Below are positions 18,663 to 28,152 of a stretch of 64,000 bases of DNA, in pieces. Below the pieces are notes generated by a model. It was not told where the DNA came from, did no database searches, and saw only the letters and a program-made list of their open reading frames with translations. Source of the stretch: Saccharibacillus sp. JS10 (GTDB taxonomy: Bacteria; Bacillota; Bacilli; Paenibacillales; Paenibacillaceae); contig NZ_JANFNS010000002.1 of assembly GCF_024436065.1 (NCBI RefSeq), forward strand, positions 1-64,000, written 5' to 3'. The position numbers and the translations under genes were made by a program. The first letter of the stretch is position 1; every line of letters starts with the position of its first letter.

Positions 18663-20206
18663 GTATCAAAAGAGCGTTAGTCAGCGTATCGGACAAAACA
18701 GGTATCGTTGAATTTTGCCGCGAACTGTCTCAGCTTGGCGTCGAAATCATTTCTACCGGGGGCACGAAAAACCTACTGGCACAAGAAGGCGTTCCGGTGA
18801 TCGGAATTTCGGATGTGACCGGGTTCCCGGAAATTATGGACGGACGCGTCAAAACGCTGCATCCTGCTGTACATAGCGGTCTGCTTGCCGTGCGCGACAA
18901 CGAAGAACATACTCGTCAGATGAAAGAACTGGGTTTGGATTATATCGATCTGGTCGTTGTGAATCTGTATCCGTTCCAAGAAACGATCGCAAAACCGGAT
19001 GTCGCTTACGAAGACGCGATTGAAAATATCGATATCGGTGGCCCGACTATGCTGCGTTCGGCTGCAAAAAACCATGCGTTCGTGAGCGTAGTGGTAGATA
19101 GCGGCGATTATGCGACAGTCATCGAAGAAGTGCGCGCTGAAGGCGACACGACATTGGATACTCGCAAAAAGCTTGCCGCGAAAGTCTTCCGTCATACCGC
19201 GTCTTACGATGCGTTGATCGCGGATTATCTTGCCAAGCAAACAGGCGATCCGCTTCCGGAACGTTACACCGTCACTTATGAGAAAATCCAAGATCTGCGT
19301 TACGGCGAAAACCCGCACCAGACAGCCGCTTTCTACCGTGCGCCGCTTGCACCGTCCGGTACGCTGACGACTGCTGAGCAATTGCACGGCAAAGAATTGT
19401 CCTACAACAATATCAACGATGCGAACGCAGCTCTTCAGATCGTCAAAGAATTCAGCGAACCTGCTGTAGTCGCAGTTAAGCATATGAATCCTTGCGGCGT
19501 TGGCGTTGGTTCGACGATCGCAGAAGCGTATAACAAAGCGTACAGCGCGGATCCGGTATCGATCTTCGGCGGGATCGTAGCGGCTAACCGTACAATTGAC
19601 GCAGAGACGGCTCAGCCGCTTAGCGAAATCTTTTTGGAAATCGTGCTTGCGCCTGACTTTACGCCGGAAGCGCTTGAGATTTTGACGAAAAAGAAAAATA
19701 TCCGTTTGCTCAAAATGGGTGAACTCACTTCGGCAGAAGGACGTCAAGCGGTTCATGTCGTGACTTCGATCGAAGGCGGTATGGTCGTTCAAGAAAGCGA
19801 TGTTCATTCGCTGAGCGAAGCGGATCTGAAAGTGGTGACGAAGCGCCAACCGACCGAAGACGAATTGAAGCAACTGTTGTTCGGATGGAAAGTCGTGAAG
19901 CACGTCAAATCCAATGCGATCGTACTCGCAGCGGACAATATGACGATTGGCGTCGGTGCGGGTCAGATGAACCGTGTCGGTTCGGCAAAGATCGCGCTAG
20001 AGCAAGCTGGAGACAAAACGAACGGTGCGATTCTCGCTTCGGATGCCTTTTTCCCGATGGGCGATACGGTTGAACTTGCAGCCAAACACGGAATCAAAGC
20101 GATCATTCAACCGGGTGGTTCGATCAAAGACGAAGAGTCGATCCAAGCGGCAGACGCAGCGGGCATCGCGATGATCTTCACGGGCGTTCGTCACTTCAAG
20201 CACTAA
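18659..20206 (+). CDS. purH: bifunctional AICAR transformylase / IMP cyclohydrolase
   Basis: A 515-residue bifunctional enzyme catalysing the last two steps to IMP. The N-terminal cyclohydrolase (about 1-190) has ISTGGT and [13 protein letters not shown]. The C-terminal transformylase has [17 protein letters not shown] and the closing [13 protein letters not shown]. The GTG start at 18659 has GAAGGAGGA upstream and overlaps the NUDIX stop. It is followed by a hairpin with a short T-run before purD. Confidence 0.97.
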   Translation: MSIKRALVSVSDKTGIVEFCRELSQLGVEIISTGGTKNLLAQEGVPVIGISDVTGFPEIMDGRVKTLHPAVHSGLLAVRDNEEHTRQMKELGLDYIDLVVVNLYPFQETIAKPDVAYEDAIENIDIGGPTMLRSAAKNHAFVSVVVDSGDYATVIEEVRAEGDTTLDTRKKLAAKVFRHTASYDALIADYLAKQTGDPLPERYTVTYEKIQDLRYGENPHQTAAFYRAPLAPSGTLTTAEQLHGKELSYNNINDANAALQIVKEFSEPAVVAVKHMNPCGVGVGSTIAEAYNKAYSADPVSIFGGIVAANRTIDAETAQPLSEIFLEIVLAPDFTPEALEILTKKKNIRLLKMGELTSAEGRQAVHVVTSIEGGMVVQESDVHSLSEADLKVVTKRQPTEDELKQLLFGWKVVKHVKSNAIVLAADNMTIGVGAGQMNRVGSAKIALEQAGDKTNGAILASDAFFPMGDTVELAAKHGIKAIIQPGGSIKDEESIQAADAAGIAMIFTGVRHFKH

Positions 20207-20246
20207 GTCAAAAGTATTCAATTAAGTACTCAAGTCTTCAATCGAC

Positions 20247-20311
20247 GCGCGTCGCGCCGGCGAATCGGGTCTGCGTCAGGCGGACACATTCACGGAGCGA
20301 CGCGTGTTTTT
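20247..20311 (+). terminator. possible weak terminator or attenuator between purH and purD
   Basis: GCGCGTCGC (20247-20255) pairs with GCGACGCGT (20297-20305), one G-U pair, around a loop that itself folds, followed by GTTTTTG. Since purD continues the pathway, read-through is expected and the element may only lower purD expression. Confidence 0.5.
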
Positions 20312-20356
20312 GCATAATGATAATGACTAGATACGTAAGCGAGAGGGGCGTTTAAT

Positions 20357-21628
20357 ATGGATATTTTGGTAGTCGGAGGCGGCGGACGTGAACACGCGAT
20401 TTGTCGATCGTTGTCGCAGTCGAAGCAAGCAGGGAAAATTTATTGCGCACCGGGAAACGCCGGAATTGCGAATGTAGCGGAATGCGTAGATATCGGCGTA
20501 TTTGATTTTGATGCGTTGACTGCTTTTGCACTGCAAAAAGGAATCGGGCTTGCGGTTATCGGACCGGATGATCCTCTTGCGGGAGGAATCGTCGATGCTT
20601 TTGAAGCGAAAAAGATTCCGGTATTCGGACCTCGCGCCAATGCCGCAGAGATCGAAGGCAGCAAAGCGTTTATGAAAGACTTGCTCAAAAAGTATGAGAT
20701 CCCGACAGCGGCTTATGAGACGTTTGACGATTACGAAAAGGCTTTGGCGTATTTGCGCTTGCAAAAAGCGCCTATCGTAGTCAAAACCGACGGGCTTGCC
20801 GCAGGCAAAGGCGTAACGGTCGCACAAACGTTGGAAGAAGCGGAAAAAGCGTTGCATGACGCGATGGTCGGCGGTTCTTTCGGAAGCGCAGGCAGCAAAG
20901 TCGTGATCGAAGAATTTATGGCGGGCGAAGAGATGTCGATCTTGGCTTTCGTCGACGGGGAAACGGTTCGTGCGATGCCTGCGGCGCAGGATCACAAGCC
21001 GATCTTCGATGGCGATCAAGGTCCGAATACCGGAGGAATGGGCACGTATTCGCCGCTTCCGCATATCGATCCCGCAATTATCGAGCGTGCGATCGAAGAG
21101 ATCGTGAAGCCGACGGCAAAAGCGATGGTAAGCGAAGGACGTCATTTTACCGGCATTTTATTTGCGGGATTGATGATCGAAGCAGACGGTACGCCGAGAA
21201 CGGTAGAGTTTAACGCGCGTTTTGGCGATCCTGAGACTCAAGTGGTGTTGCCGCGTCTACAAAGCGATCTGCTGGAGATTTTCTTGGCGGCGGTGAACGG
21301 AACGCTCGATCAAGTAGAGATCGAGTGGAGCGATGAAGCGGCGGTATGCGTCGTGCTAGCGTCCGAAGGATACCCGGCTGCATATCCAAAAGGAAAAGTG
21401 ATTACCGGAATCGAAGCAGCAGAGCAAAATGGCGGCTTGGTCTTCCATGCGGGCACAGCGCGTAGCGAAGCTGGGGAATTGGTGACAGCGGGCGGCCGTG
21501 TACTTGGCGTCGTCGGACAAGGGGCTGGAATCGCCGAAGCTCGTGATGCAGCTTATGCGGCAACGGAGTATATTAGATTCGAAGGCGCTTATAAGCGTAG
21601 CGACATTGCGGCGAAAGCTTTGAAATAG
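20357..21628 (+). CDS. purD: phosphoribosylamine--glycine ligase
   Basis: A 423-residue ATP-grasp GAR synthetase. Signatures are VVGGGGREHAICRSL at the N-terminus, KTDGLAAGKGVTVA in the ATP-grasp domain, and TGGMGTYSPLP, EFNARFGDPETQVVLPRL. It joins phosphoribosylamine and glycine. It is the last gene of the purine operon, with GAGAGGGGC before the ATG and a hairpin terminator 23 bases after the stop. Confidence 0.97.
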   Translation: MDILVVGGGGREHAICRSLSQSKQAGKIYCAPGNAGIANVAECVDIGVFDFDALTAFALQKGIGLAVIGPDDPLAGGIVDAFEAKKIPVFGPRANAAEIEGSKAFMKDLLKKYEIPTAAYETFDDYEKALAYLRLQKAPIVVKTDGLAAGKGVTVAQTLEEAEKALHDAMVGGSFGSAGSKVVIEEFMAGEEMSILAFVDGETVRAMPAAQDHKPIFDGDQGPNTGGMGTYSPLPHIDPAIIERAIEEIVKPTAKAMVSEGRHFTGILFAGLMIEADGTPRTVEFNARFGDPETQVVLPRLQSDLLEIFLAAVNGTLDQVEIEWSDEAAVCVVLASEGYPAAYPKGKVITGIEAAEQNGGLVFHAGTARSEAGELVTAGGRVLGVVGQGAGIAEARDAAYAATEYIRFEGAYKRSDIAAKALK

Positions 21629-21650
21629 TATCGGTCGTTTCGTGAAAAAG

Positions 21651-21694
21651 AAGCGGAGTAGCGCCCTGATGAGCGCCGCTCCGCTTTGTGTTTT
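21651..21694. terminator. terminator between purD and the AraC/GyrI gene
   Basis: AAGCGGAG pairs with CTCCGCTT, continued inside by GCGC/GCGC. The T content downstream is moderate on the plus strand, and A-rich sequence precedes the stem, so it may serve both convergent genes. Confidence 0.75.
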
Positions 21695-21713
21695 CTATCC
21701 TTTTAGCCAAGAC

Positions 21714-22613
21714 TCAATTTGATTGCTTTTCAATCGGGACGTACAGATCCATCTGCAAGTCGGTGTCGCCATCGCTGCGTTCGTCGTACAGCTCAAAATC
21801 GACGCCGCCGTTGGCATACGCATAGCCGGAACTTGGGAACCATTCATTGTAGACGTAAGTCGTCATGCCTTGAATCGCATCGCTGAACGCGCCGTTGGCA
21901 CGGTCTGCTTTTGGAGAAGTGAAGACCGCGTAAGTAGAAGCCGGTAATGTCGCTTGATGCACGCCTTCCGGTACGTTATCGAACGTGTCCACTTCAAAGC
22001 CGATGAGATACAGGAAATGCTCGGGTTTATGCGGCAACATGATGCAAGCTCCGTATTCGGCAGGAGTAACAGGTTTAATCTGCTCAAGCAGCTTTTTGCC
22101 CCATTGCTTCTCGATATACTTGTTCCAAAAAGCAGGGATTTCAACGAAGTTTTCACCGTTCATTTTCGTTTCTAAAGCATAGCCTACCAGTTTGATTTCA
22201 GGTTTGTTTACAATCGTAGGTCGCATCATCATTCCTCCGGTCATTTTATAATGGGCAAGTTTGGCAAGATCGATTCGTTCGGGAACTTTGCCTGTTGCAT
22301 GAAGACGATATTGTTCGGGCGGAACGCCGTACACTTTGCGAAAAGCTTTGGTGAAGCCGGCATGGGTACCAAATCCGTAATCAAGCGCGATATCCAGCAA
22401 CGTTCGATTTCCGGCTAGATCTGCCGCGGCATAAGCCAAGCGGCGACGACGAATATACTCCATGATCGGCAGCCCTGTTCTGGAATGAAAAATTCGATAA
22501 AAATGGTATGGTGAAAATCCGGCTAACTGAGACAGATGTTCAGCGGTTAATCGTTCTTTGAGATGATTGTCGATATAATCCAGTGTACGCTGGATCGATT
22601 CACTATAATCCAT
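21714..22613 (-). CDS. AraC family regulator with GyrI-like effector domain
   Basis: A 299-residue protein. Residues about 7-105 hold two helix-turn-helices of the AraC/XylS type (LSQLAGFSPYHFYRIF and DIALDYGFGTHAGFTKAFRKVYG). Residues about 125-299 form a GyrI-like, Rob/BmrR-type small-molecule-binding domain. This order (HTH first, effector second) is that of Rob-like regulators responding to lipophilic compounds or drugs. The target genes are unknown. It is convergent with purD and divergent from ilvA. Confidence 0.88.
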   Translation of the reverse strand: MDYSESIQRTLDYIDNHLKERLTAEHLSQLAGFSPYHFYRIFHSRTGLPIMEYIRRRRLAYAAADLAGNRTLLDIALDYGFGTHAGFTKAFRKVYGVPPEQYRLHATGKVPERIDLAKLAHYKMTGGMMMRPTIVNKPEIKLVGYALETKMNGENFVEIPAFWNKYIEKQWGKKLLEQIKPVTPAEYGACIMLPHKPEHFLYLIGFEVDTFDNVPEGVHQATLPASTYAVFTSPKADRANGAFSDAIQGMTTYVYNEWFPSSGYAYANGGVDFELYDERSDGDTDLQMDLYVPIEKQSN

Positions 22614-22814
22614 AATGAAGCTTCCCTCCCGGTCGGTAATTTGATCTTAGCAGAATTAAAAAGCTGGCGTTTGTCCGTTTTTGCGATGTTCGCGCTATGA
22701 TAAGATAAGGATAGAAAACTTGAATTTTTTTTGGAATCGCGTTACCTTTAAATTTAATTCAAGTCTCAAAAAGATCGTATACAAAGAAACAATATGTGGA
22801 GCGAGGAGAACGAC

Positions 22815-24104
22815 ATGAAAACGGAACCTACTATAGAAGCGAGCGATCGTAATCAAGACGGTTTGGTAACGATGGAAGATATCGTTCGTGCCCATCATCG
22901 TCTGCGTGAAGCGATTGTTCATACGCCGCTGCACCGAGATGCGACGTTATCGGCGAAATATGAATGTGATGTTTATTTGAAGCGTGAAGATCAGCAAGTG
23001 GTGCGTTCGTTCAAAATCCGTGGATCGTACAACAAAATTCGCAGTTTGACCGAAGAAGAATGCGAACGCGGCATCGTGTGCGCGAGTGCGGGTAACCATG
23101 CGCAAGGCGTCGCTTTTTCTTGCCAAGCCCTCGGGATTCACGGAAAAATCTATATGCCAAGCACAACGCCGAATCAGAAAGTCAAAATGGTTCGCAAATT
23201 CGGCGGTCAAAATGTCGAAGTCATCTTGATTGGAGATACATTCGACGATGCTTACGCAGAAGCAATGACCGCTTGCACGGAGCAAGGTATGACGTTTATC
23301 CATCCGTTCGATGATCCGATGATTATCGCAGGGAACGGTACAGTCGGGATGGAGATCATGGAAAGTCTGGAGCAACCGGCGGATTATGTATTTCTGACGA
23401 TCGGCGGCGGCGGGCTTGCAGCAGGGGTATCGCAATATATCAAAACGATGAGCCCAACGACGCGGATGATCGGCGTAGAACCGCTCGGAGCGGCTTCGAT
23501 GAGCGAAGCAATGGCACGCGGACAAGTCGTTGCACTCGAAGAGATCGATAAATTCGTCGACGGTGCAGCCGTAAAAAAAGTCGGTAGTTATACGTATGAC
23601 ATTTGCAAAAAAATGTTGGATGAAGTGGTAAAAGTTCCGGAAGGAAAAGTCTGCACAACGATTCTCGATCTGTACAATGAAAATGCGATCGTTGCCGAGC
23701 CGGCAGGCGCGATTCCGGTTGCTGCTCTTGATCTGTACCGCGATGAAATCAAAGGCAAAACGATTGTCTGCATCATTAGCGGCGGCAATAACGATATTGA
23801 CCGGATGCAAGAAATCAAAGAACGTTCGCTGATCTTTGAAGGGTTGAAGCATTATTTCTTGATCAACTTCCCGCAAAGAGCCGGAGCGTTACGTGAGTTT
23901 TTGGAAAAAGCACTCGGTCCGAACGACGATATTGCACGTTTTGAATATACCAAAAAAAGCGACAAAGAAAATGGCCCTGCTCTGGTCGGAATCGAACTGA
24001 CGTCGCGTGAAGATTACGAACCGTTGATCGCCCGTATGGACGAACAAGGAATTAACTATACCGAGCTGAACCGCGATCCAAGCTTGTTTAGTTTATTGAT
24101 CTGA
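22815..24104 (+). CDS. ilvA: threonine ammonia-lyase (threonine dehydratase), biosynthetic type
   Basis: A 429-residue PLP enzyme, first step of isoleucine synthesis (threonine to 2-oxobutanoate). The PLP lysine lies in VRSFKIRGSYNKI; the Gly-rich phosphate loop is TIGGGGLAAG; SAGNHAQGVA is also typical. A single ACT-like regulatory domain occupies about 335-429, as in the B. subtilis enzyme. The ATG at 22815 has GAGGAGA 5 bases upstream; an ATG seven codons earlier would overlap that site. No T-box leader was found in the 200 bases before it. Confidence 0.95.
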   Translation: MKTEPTIEASDRNQDGLVTMEDIVRAHHRLREAIVHTPLHRDATLSAKYECDVYLKREDQQVVRSFKIRGSYNKIRSLTEEECERGIVCASAGNHAQGVAFSCQALGIHGKIYMPSTTPNQKVKMVRKFGGQNVEVILIGDTFDDAYAEAMTACTEQGMTFIHPFDDPMIIAGNGTVGMEIMESLEQPADYVFLTIGGGGLAAGVSQYIKTMSPTTRMIGVEPLGAASMSEAMARGQVVALEEIDKFVDGAAVKKVGSYTYDICKKMLDEVVKVPEGKVCTTILDLYNENAIVAEPAGAIPVAALDLYRDEIKGKTIVCIISGGNNDIDRMQEIKERSLIFEGLKHYFLINFPQRAGALREFLEKALGPNDDIARFEYTKKSDKENGPALVGIELTSREDYEPLIARMDEQGINYTELNRDPSLFSLLI

Positions 24105-24117
24105 GGAAGTCGTACAA

Positions 24118-24164
24118 AAAAGCCTGTCTCAAGCCGGAACTTTCGTGCTTCGAGCAGGCTTTTG
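24118..24164 (+). terminator. terminator after ilvA
   Basis: AAAGCCTG pairs with CAGGCTTT, extended by CTC-AGC/GCTT-GAG pairs, ending in TTTT; 14 bases after the ilvA stop. Confidence 0.8.
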
Positions 24165-24214
24165 CGCTTACATAGAAAATGAGGAAATTCATAGATCCTA
24201 AAGGAGATTTCATT

Positions 24215-25255
24215 ATGATTCGTTATCCGCAGCTGCAAAAAGGAACCAAGATCGGCGTTACGGCGCCGTCGTCTGGAGTGAAATCCGATCTGCACGATCT
24301 GCTCAAACAAGCGATGGCACGTATGGGAAACGAAGGGTTTGCGGTATCCGGCGGGGATACGGTCTGGACGCAGCATAAAGCCAAATCGGCGCCAGCGGTT
24401 TTGCGTGCCAAAGAACTCAATCAGATGCTGCAAAATCCAGAGATCGGATTGATTTTTCCTCCGTGGGGCGGCGAGTTATTGATCGAAGTGTTAGAGCATA
24501 TTAATTACGAGGCGATGGGCGATAAATGGATACTCGGCTACTCGGATATCAGTCTGTTGCTGCTTGCAATTACATTGAAGACCGGGCTGGCTACCGCACA
24601 TGGTACAAACCTGATTGACCTTCGCGGCAATCCAGACGATGAGACGACAGCCAAATGGCTCGAAGTGCTTCAGACACCCGCTGGAGGGTCGATTGAACAA
24701 CATTCTTCCGAAAAGTATCAAGTGGAATGGAAAAGCGCCTTAAGCGAATTGGAGCAAGAAGCGTTAGGAGAACAAGTCTTCAATCTGACAGAGCCTACGG
24801 TATGGAAAAGTATTTCCGGCAGCGATGTGGGAATGAAAGGACGGCTGCTTGGCGGCTGTATCGATGTGATCCGTCATCTGATCGGTACGCCTTACGGCGA
24901 CGTACAAGGTTTTCGCGAGCGACACCTACCGGGCGAGCCTGTGATTTGGTATTTGGAAAATTGCGAGATGGATACGACGGATCTGCGCCGTTCGTTGGTG
25001 CACATGAAACTCGCAGGATGGTTCGATAACTGCTCCGGTTTCATGTTCGGACGAAGCGCGGCGAATACCTCTGTCGACGGCTATACCGCCGAAGACGTGT
25101 ACCGCGATCTTGCGGAAGAACTTCATGTTCCGATTCTTTACGATATCGACTGCGGTCATATGCCGCCTCAATTGACATTGATTAACGGCGCTTTGGCGCA
25201 TCTTCATTTTTCGGAAGAACAGAGCACCGCAAGCGTCCTACAAATCTTTAAATGA
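24215..25255 (+). CDS. S66 family LD-carboxypeptidase / MccF-like peptidase
   Basis: A 346-residue serine peptidase of the S66 family. The nucleophile is Ser110 in ILGYSDIS; the Glu lies in WYLENCEM and the His in DCGHMPPQ, completing the Ser-Glu-His triad. LD-carboxypeptidases trim muropeptides during cell-wall recycling, while MccF-type members cleave microcin C-like toxins; sequence alone does not decide between them. The ATG at 24215 has AAGGAGA 7 bases upstream, and this fixes the start over an ATG at 24179. Confidence 0.9.
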   Translation: MIRYPQLQKGTKIGVTAPSSGVKSDLHDLLKQAMARMGNEGFAVSGGDTVWTQHKAKSAPAVLRAKELNQMLQNPEIGLIFPPWGGELLIEVLEHINYEAMGDKWILGYSDISLLLLAITLKTGLATAHGTNLIDLRGNPDDETTAKWLEVLQTPAGGSIEQHSSEKYQVEWKSALSELEQEALGEQVFNLTEPTVWKSISGSDVGMKGRLLGGCIDVIRHLIGTPYGDVQGFRERHLPGEPVIWYLENCEMDTTDLRRSLVHMKLAGWFDNCSGFMFGRSAANTSVDGYTAEDVYRDLAEELHVPILYDIDCGHMPPQLTLINGALAHLHFSEEQSTASVLQIFK

Positions 25256-25326
25256 TTTTTTCGATCCAACCAATCTCATCGTTCATTTCAGATCTTCAAA
25301 GTAATCTCGATTATCTCCTCCACAAA

Positions 25327-25363
25327 AAAGACCAGCCGCAAAACCTCGGCTGGTCTTTTTATC
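25327..25363. terminator. bidirectional terminator after the S66 peptidase gene
   Basis: AAAGACCAGCCG pairs perfectly with CGGCTGGTCTTT around an 8-base loop, with A-rich sequence before and T-rich sequence after. It lies between convergent genes. Confidence 0.9.
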
Positions 25364-25412
25364 ATTCATCCCTTATCTTTTGTCCCTTGCCCTTTCCCCC
25401 TCGCCCCACAAC

Positions 25413-25550
25413 CGCAAGGTGCGCAGCGAAGGAAAAATTCAGTGAAAGAGCCTTTGCCCAGAGGAAGCCACCTTCCAATTCCAATCCAGCTTCCTCTGGG
25501 CAACACGCGATTGAACGAATTTTTCCGTAGCGATCAGCTCCAACTTGCGC
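25413..25550 (-). repeat. dispersed nested-stem repeat, copy B
   Basis: In minus orientation this reads AAATTCGTTCAATCGCGTGTTG (25501-25522) ... AAAGGCTCTTTCACTGAATTT (25436-25455 region). The inner stem is different from the other copies: GCCCAGAGGAAG pairs with CTTCCTCTGGGC. Outer pairs are GGAAAAATTC/GAATTTTTCC and CGCAAG/CTTGCG. It lies between two convergent genes. Confidence 0.8.
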
Positions 25551-25555
25551 TATCC

Positions 25556-26950
25556 TCACTGAGCTACTGTACTATTATACTCCTGAATCTTCTGCGTGAT
25601 CTCTGCCGAAGCGCGATCCAGTGCGTCTTGCGGCGAAGCTGCGCCAGTCAGCGCTTCTTCGATCGCGGTTTCCGTAAGCTGGCGAGCTTCAGGGAATACG
25701 CCCATAACCGCACCTTGCGTTGCCGGAGTCAATTCCGTGCCGTGCAATTGATCGATCGCAGTCTGGAATTGCGGATACTTTTCCAAGTTTTCTTTAACGA
25801 TATCTTCGTTATAAGCTTCTTTGGTGATCGGGAAGTAGCCGGTATTCACATGCCAGAAAGCTTGAGTAGACGGTTCAGCCAAGAACTTGATAAACTGCCA
25901 AGCCGCTTGTTGTTCCGCTTCGGGACGGTCGTTCATCATCCATAAGCTTGCACCGCCTACGACTACGCCGCCTTTGTCGGCATCGGCTTCCGACGGTTTT
26001 GGCAGAGGAGCTGTGCCGACTTCGAATTTGCCTTCGGCAGCTTGCACGATCCCGCGCAGCGAAGCTGTGCTATCGAGGGTCATCGCGATTTGTCCGGCTG
26101 CAAAAGCTTTTTTCGTATCGTCTGTTTTGCGACCGAGGTTCAACATCGTACCGTCATCGACCATCTTTTTCCACCATTCAAGGGTGTTAACCGCAGCAGG
26201 AGCGCCGAGTTGCGCTTGATCCGCGAGCCCTGCGCGTCCGTTGCTGTTGTTGAGCAATTCGGCACCTTGATTGGCAAGAAGTTGCTCCATGAACCAACCG
26301 TAGATCGCAAACGATCCGCCGGTCACGCCGTCTTTCGTCAATTTTTTAGCTGCCGCTTCAATCTCTGCGTAGGTCGTTGGTGGATTTTCCAGATCAAGCC
26401 CTGCTGCTTTGAATGCGTCTTTGTTGTAGTAGAGGATCGGATTCGACGTGTTGAACGGCATCGAATAAAGACGATCGTCGAATGTGTAGTAGCCGAGAAT
26501 GTTTTCTTCCAGATGGGAAACGTCGTAACTTTCTTTGTCGATAAATTGTTGCATCGGTGTGATCGCGCCTGAGTCGATCATAAAGCGGCTGCCGATCTCG
26601 TAAGTTTGGATCATCGTCGGGCCTGTACCGGAACCCATTGCGGTTTTGAGCTTATTCAAACTTTCATCGTATGTACCTTGGAATACCGCTTCGACTTGAA
26701 CATCGTCTTGCGAATCGTTAAACTTTTTGACCAATTCGTCAACGACTGTACCAAGTTCGCCGCTCATCGCATGCCACCATATCACTTTGACCGGTTCGCC
26801 GCTTGCTGCGGGTTCAGTACTTGAAGCATTGTTGGAAGCCGCTTCCGCGACTCCGCTTGCCGTGGATTGATTTCCGCCGCCGCCGCAAGCCGTAAGAACA
26901 ACCATCAACATACATAGACACGCAAACATCCACTTTCGACTGCTTTTCAT
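25556..26950 (-). CDS. ugpB: ABC transporter solute-binding lipoprotein, UgpB-like (glycerol-3-phosphate)
   Basis: A 464-residue lipoprotein: signal peptide with lipobox LTAC (Cys about 22), then a Ser/Ala/Gly linker and a type I solute-binding fold. Features resembling UgpB are IWWHAMSGELG, VVVGGASLWM and the TGYFPI segment. It probably captures glycerol-3-phosphate or glycerophosphodiesters for the two upstream permeases. It belongs to the minus-strand ugpA-ugpE-ugpB group, but a 377-base hairpin-rich gap separates it from ugpE. No ATPase gene is present; a shared ATPase of the MsmX/UgpC type is assumed. Confidence 0.85.
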   Translation of the reverse strand: MKSSRKWMFACLCMLMVVLTACGGGGNQSTASGVAEAASNNASSTEPAASGEPVKVIWWHAMSGELGTVVDELVKKFNDSQDDVQVEAVFQGTYDESLNKLKTAMGSGTGPTMIQTYEIGSRFMIDSGAITPMQQFIDKESYDVSHLEENILGYYTFDDRLYSMPFNTSNPILYYNKDAFKAAGLDLENPPTTYAEIEAAAKKLTKDGVTGGSFAIYGWFMEQLLANQGAELLNNSNGRAGLADQAQLGAPAAVNTLEWWKKMVDDGTMLNLGRKTDDTKKAFAAGQIAMTLDSTASLRGIVQAAEGKFEVGTAPLPKPSEADADKGGVVVGGASLWMMNDRPEAEQQAAWQFIKFLAEPSTQAFWHVNTGYFPITKEAYNEDIVKENLEKYPQFQTAIDQLHGTELTPATQGAVMGVFPEARQLTETAIEEALTGAASPQDALDRASAEITQKIQEYNSTVAQ

Positions 26951-27327
26951 AGAAAAATCCCACTCCCTTTTATATAGTCAAATTTTTTGCATAGATCCTG
27001 TAAAAAGGACCCGGAGGAAGGCGGAGCTAACAAGCTTTCCGCGTGTCCGTCCGGGTGACCGGAGATCCGCCGCACCACGCGCAAGGTAGGGGGGAGCAGC
27101 AGTGTTGGCGGATTCCACGAGAACCGTGTTTCGCACAAGGCGACGCACAGACCGTTTCGAAGTTGGTCGAAACCGGCGAGATCACTTGGGCGCGCTGAAC
27201 GCCAAGCAGATCGAGAGCGATCCGGCGAAAAGCACCGGATCAGAATTCGGACGGGCGTTTACCGTCTCTGCTACCGCTATGAACGCGACGTTCTTAGGGG
27301 GAGCGGAGACGGCAAGCCGTATCCCGT
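26951..27327 (-). other. 377-bp hairpin-rich spacer between ugpE and ugpB
   Basis: No reading frame here looks real. The sequence is GC-rich and holds several stems: GATCCGG/CCGGATC (27219-27241), GTTTCGA/TCGAAAC (about 27150-27171) and ACCCGGA/TCCGGGT (about 27010-27057). No T-run follows them on the minus strand, so they are not ordinary terminators. They may stabilise or process the mRNA so that the binding protein is made in excess of the permeases, as repeats do in other sugar operons; this is an inference. Confidence 0.6.
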
Positions 27328-28152
27328 TCAACCTTTGAGAGCACCTGCGGTCAATCCTCCGACCAATCGGCCCAGACCAAGCGCCAACATAATCAGCGAT
27401 GGCAAGAGCACCAGTACAAGACCCGCCATTACCAGATTCCAAGCGGTCATTTCCGAAAATTGCAGCATGCTAACGCCGATCTGCACCGTACGCATTTTCT
27501 CGCTGCTCGTAACGAGTAACGGCCACAGGTACATATTCCAATGATTGAGGAACGAATAGACGCCGAGCGTTGCCAGACCTGGCATTGAGAGCGGAACAGC
27601 GAGCCGCAAAAAAATCCGCAGATGTCCGCAACCGTCGATCCGCGCGGCTTCCATTAATTCTTTGGGAAGTTGAAGGAAAAACTGTCGCATCAAAAACACG
27701 CCGAAAGCGGTAGCGAGAAAAGGGATGGTCAATCCCGCATAGCTATCGAGCCATCCCCAACTGCGAACGGTTAAGTAATTCGGAATAACCGCAACTTCCC
27801 ACGGAATCATCATCGTCGAAAGGAATAAAGCGAAAATGATTTTTTTGCCGGGAAATCGCAGGAAAGCAAAAGCATAAGCTGCCATGCAAGACGTGATCAG
27901 ACAGCCGATCGTAATGACGCTGCTGACGACAAAGCTGTTCCAAATAAACGTTAAGATCGGAATCGAAGAAAGTACGCCGGAAAAGTTATCCCAATGCAGA
28001 CCGGTCGGCAAAAATTTAGGCGGATAGGCAGCCGATTCGGCTTCGGTCATGAACGCGTTCGATAACGTGATCCAAAACGGAAACAAGATAAAAAGCGCCG
28101 CGATTACCGAGAGTATGTAAGCAAATATGCGAGAAACAGAATGTTTGTTCAT
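27328..28152 (-). CDS. ugpE: ABC transporter permease, UgpE-like
   Basis: A 274-residue inner-membrane permease with about six membrane helices and the MalG-type EAA loop (ELMEAARIDGCGHLRIFLRLAVPL) that contacts the ATPase. Its start overlaps the stop of the preceding permease gene by four bases, so the two subunits are coupled. Together with the UgpA- and UgpB-like proteins it forms an importer, probably for glycerol-3-phosphate or its diesters. Confidence 0.87.
   Translation of the reverse strand: MNKHSVSRIFAYILSVIAALFILFPFWITLSNAFMTEAESAAYPPKFLPTGLHWDNFSGVLSSIPILTFIWNSFVVSSVITIGCLITSCMAAYAFAFLRFPGKKIIFALFLSTMMIPWEVAVIPNYLTVRSWGWLDSYAGLTIPFLATAFGVFLMRQFFLQLPKELMEAARIDGCGHLRIFLRLAVPLSMPGLATLGVYSFLNHWNMYLWPLLVTSSEKMRTVQIGVSMLQFSEMTAWNLVMAGLVLVLLPSLIMLALGLGRLVGGLTAGALKG

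Noticed and set aside
22614-22814. T-box leader before ilvA
   Set aside because: No T-box sequence, specifier stem or terminator/antiterminator pair was found in the 200 bases upstream.
25252-25945. Plus-strand frames running through repeat copy B and the 3' end of ugpB
   Set aside because: They consist of repeat sequence and antisense of the binding-protein gene, without start signals.
27102-27442. Short frames on both strands in the ugpE-ugpB spacer
   Set aside because: They lack ribosome binding sites, cross into ugpE, and their sequence is explained by hairpin-rich noncoding DNA.
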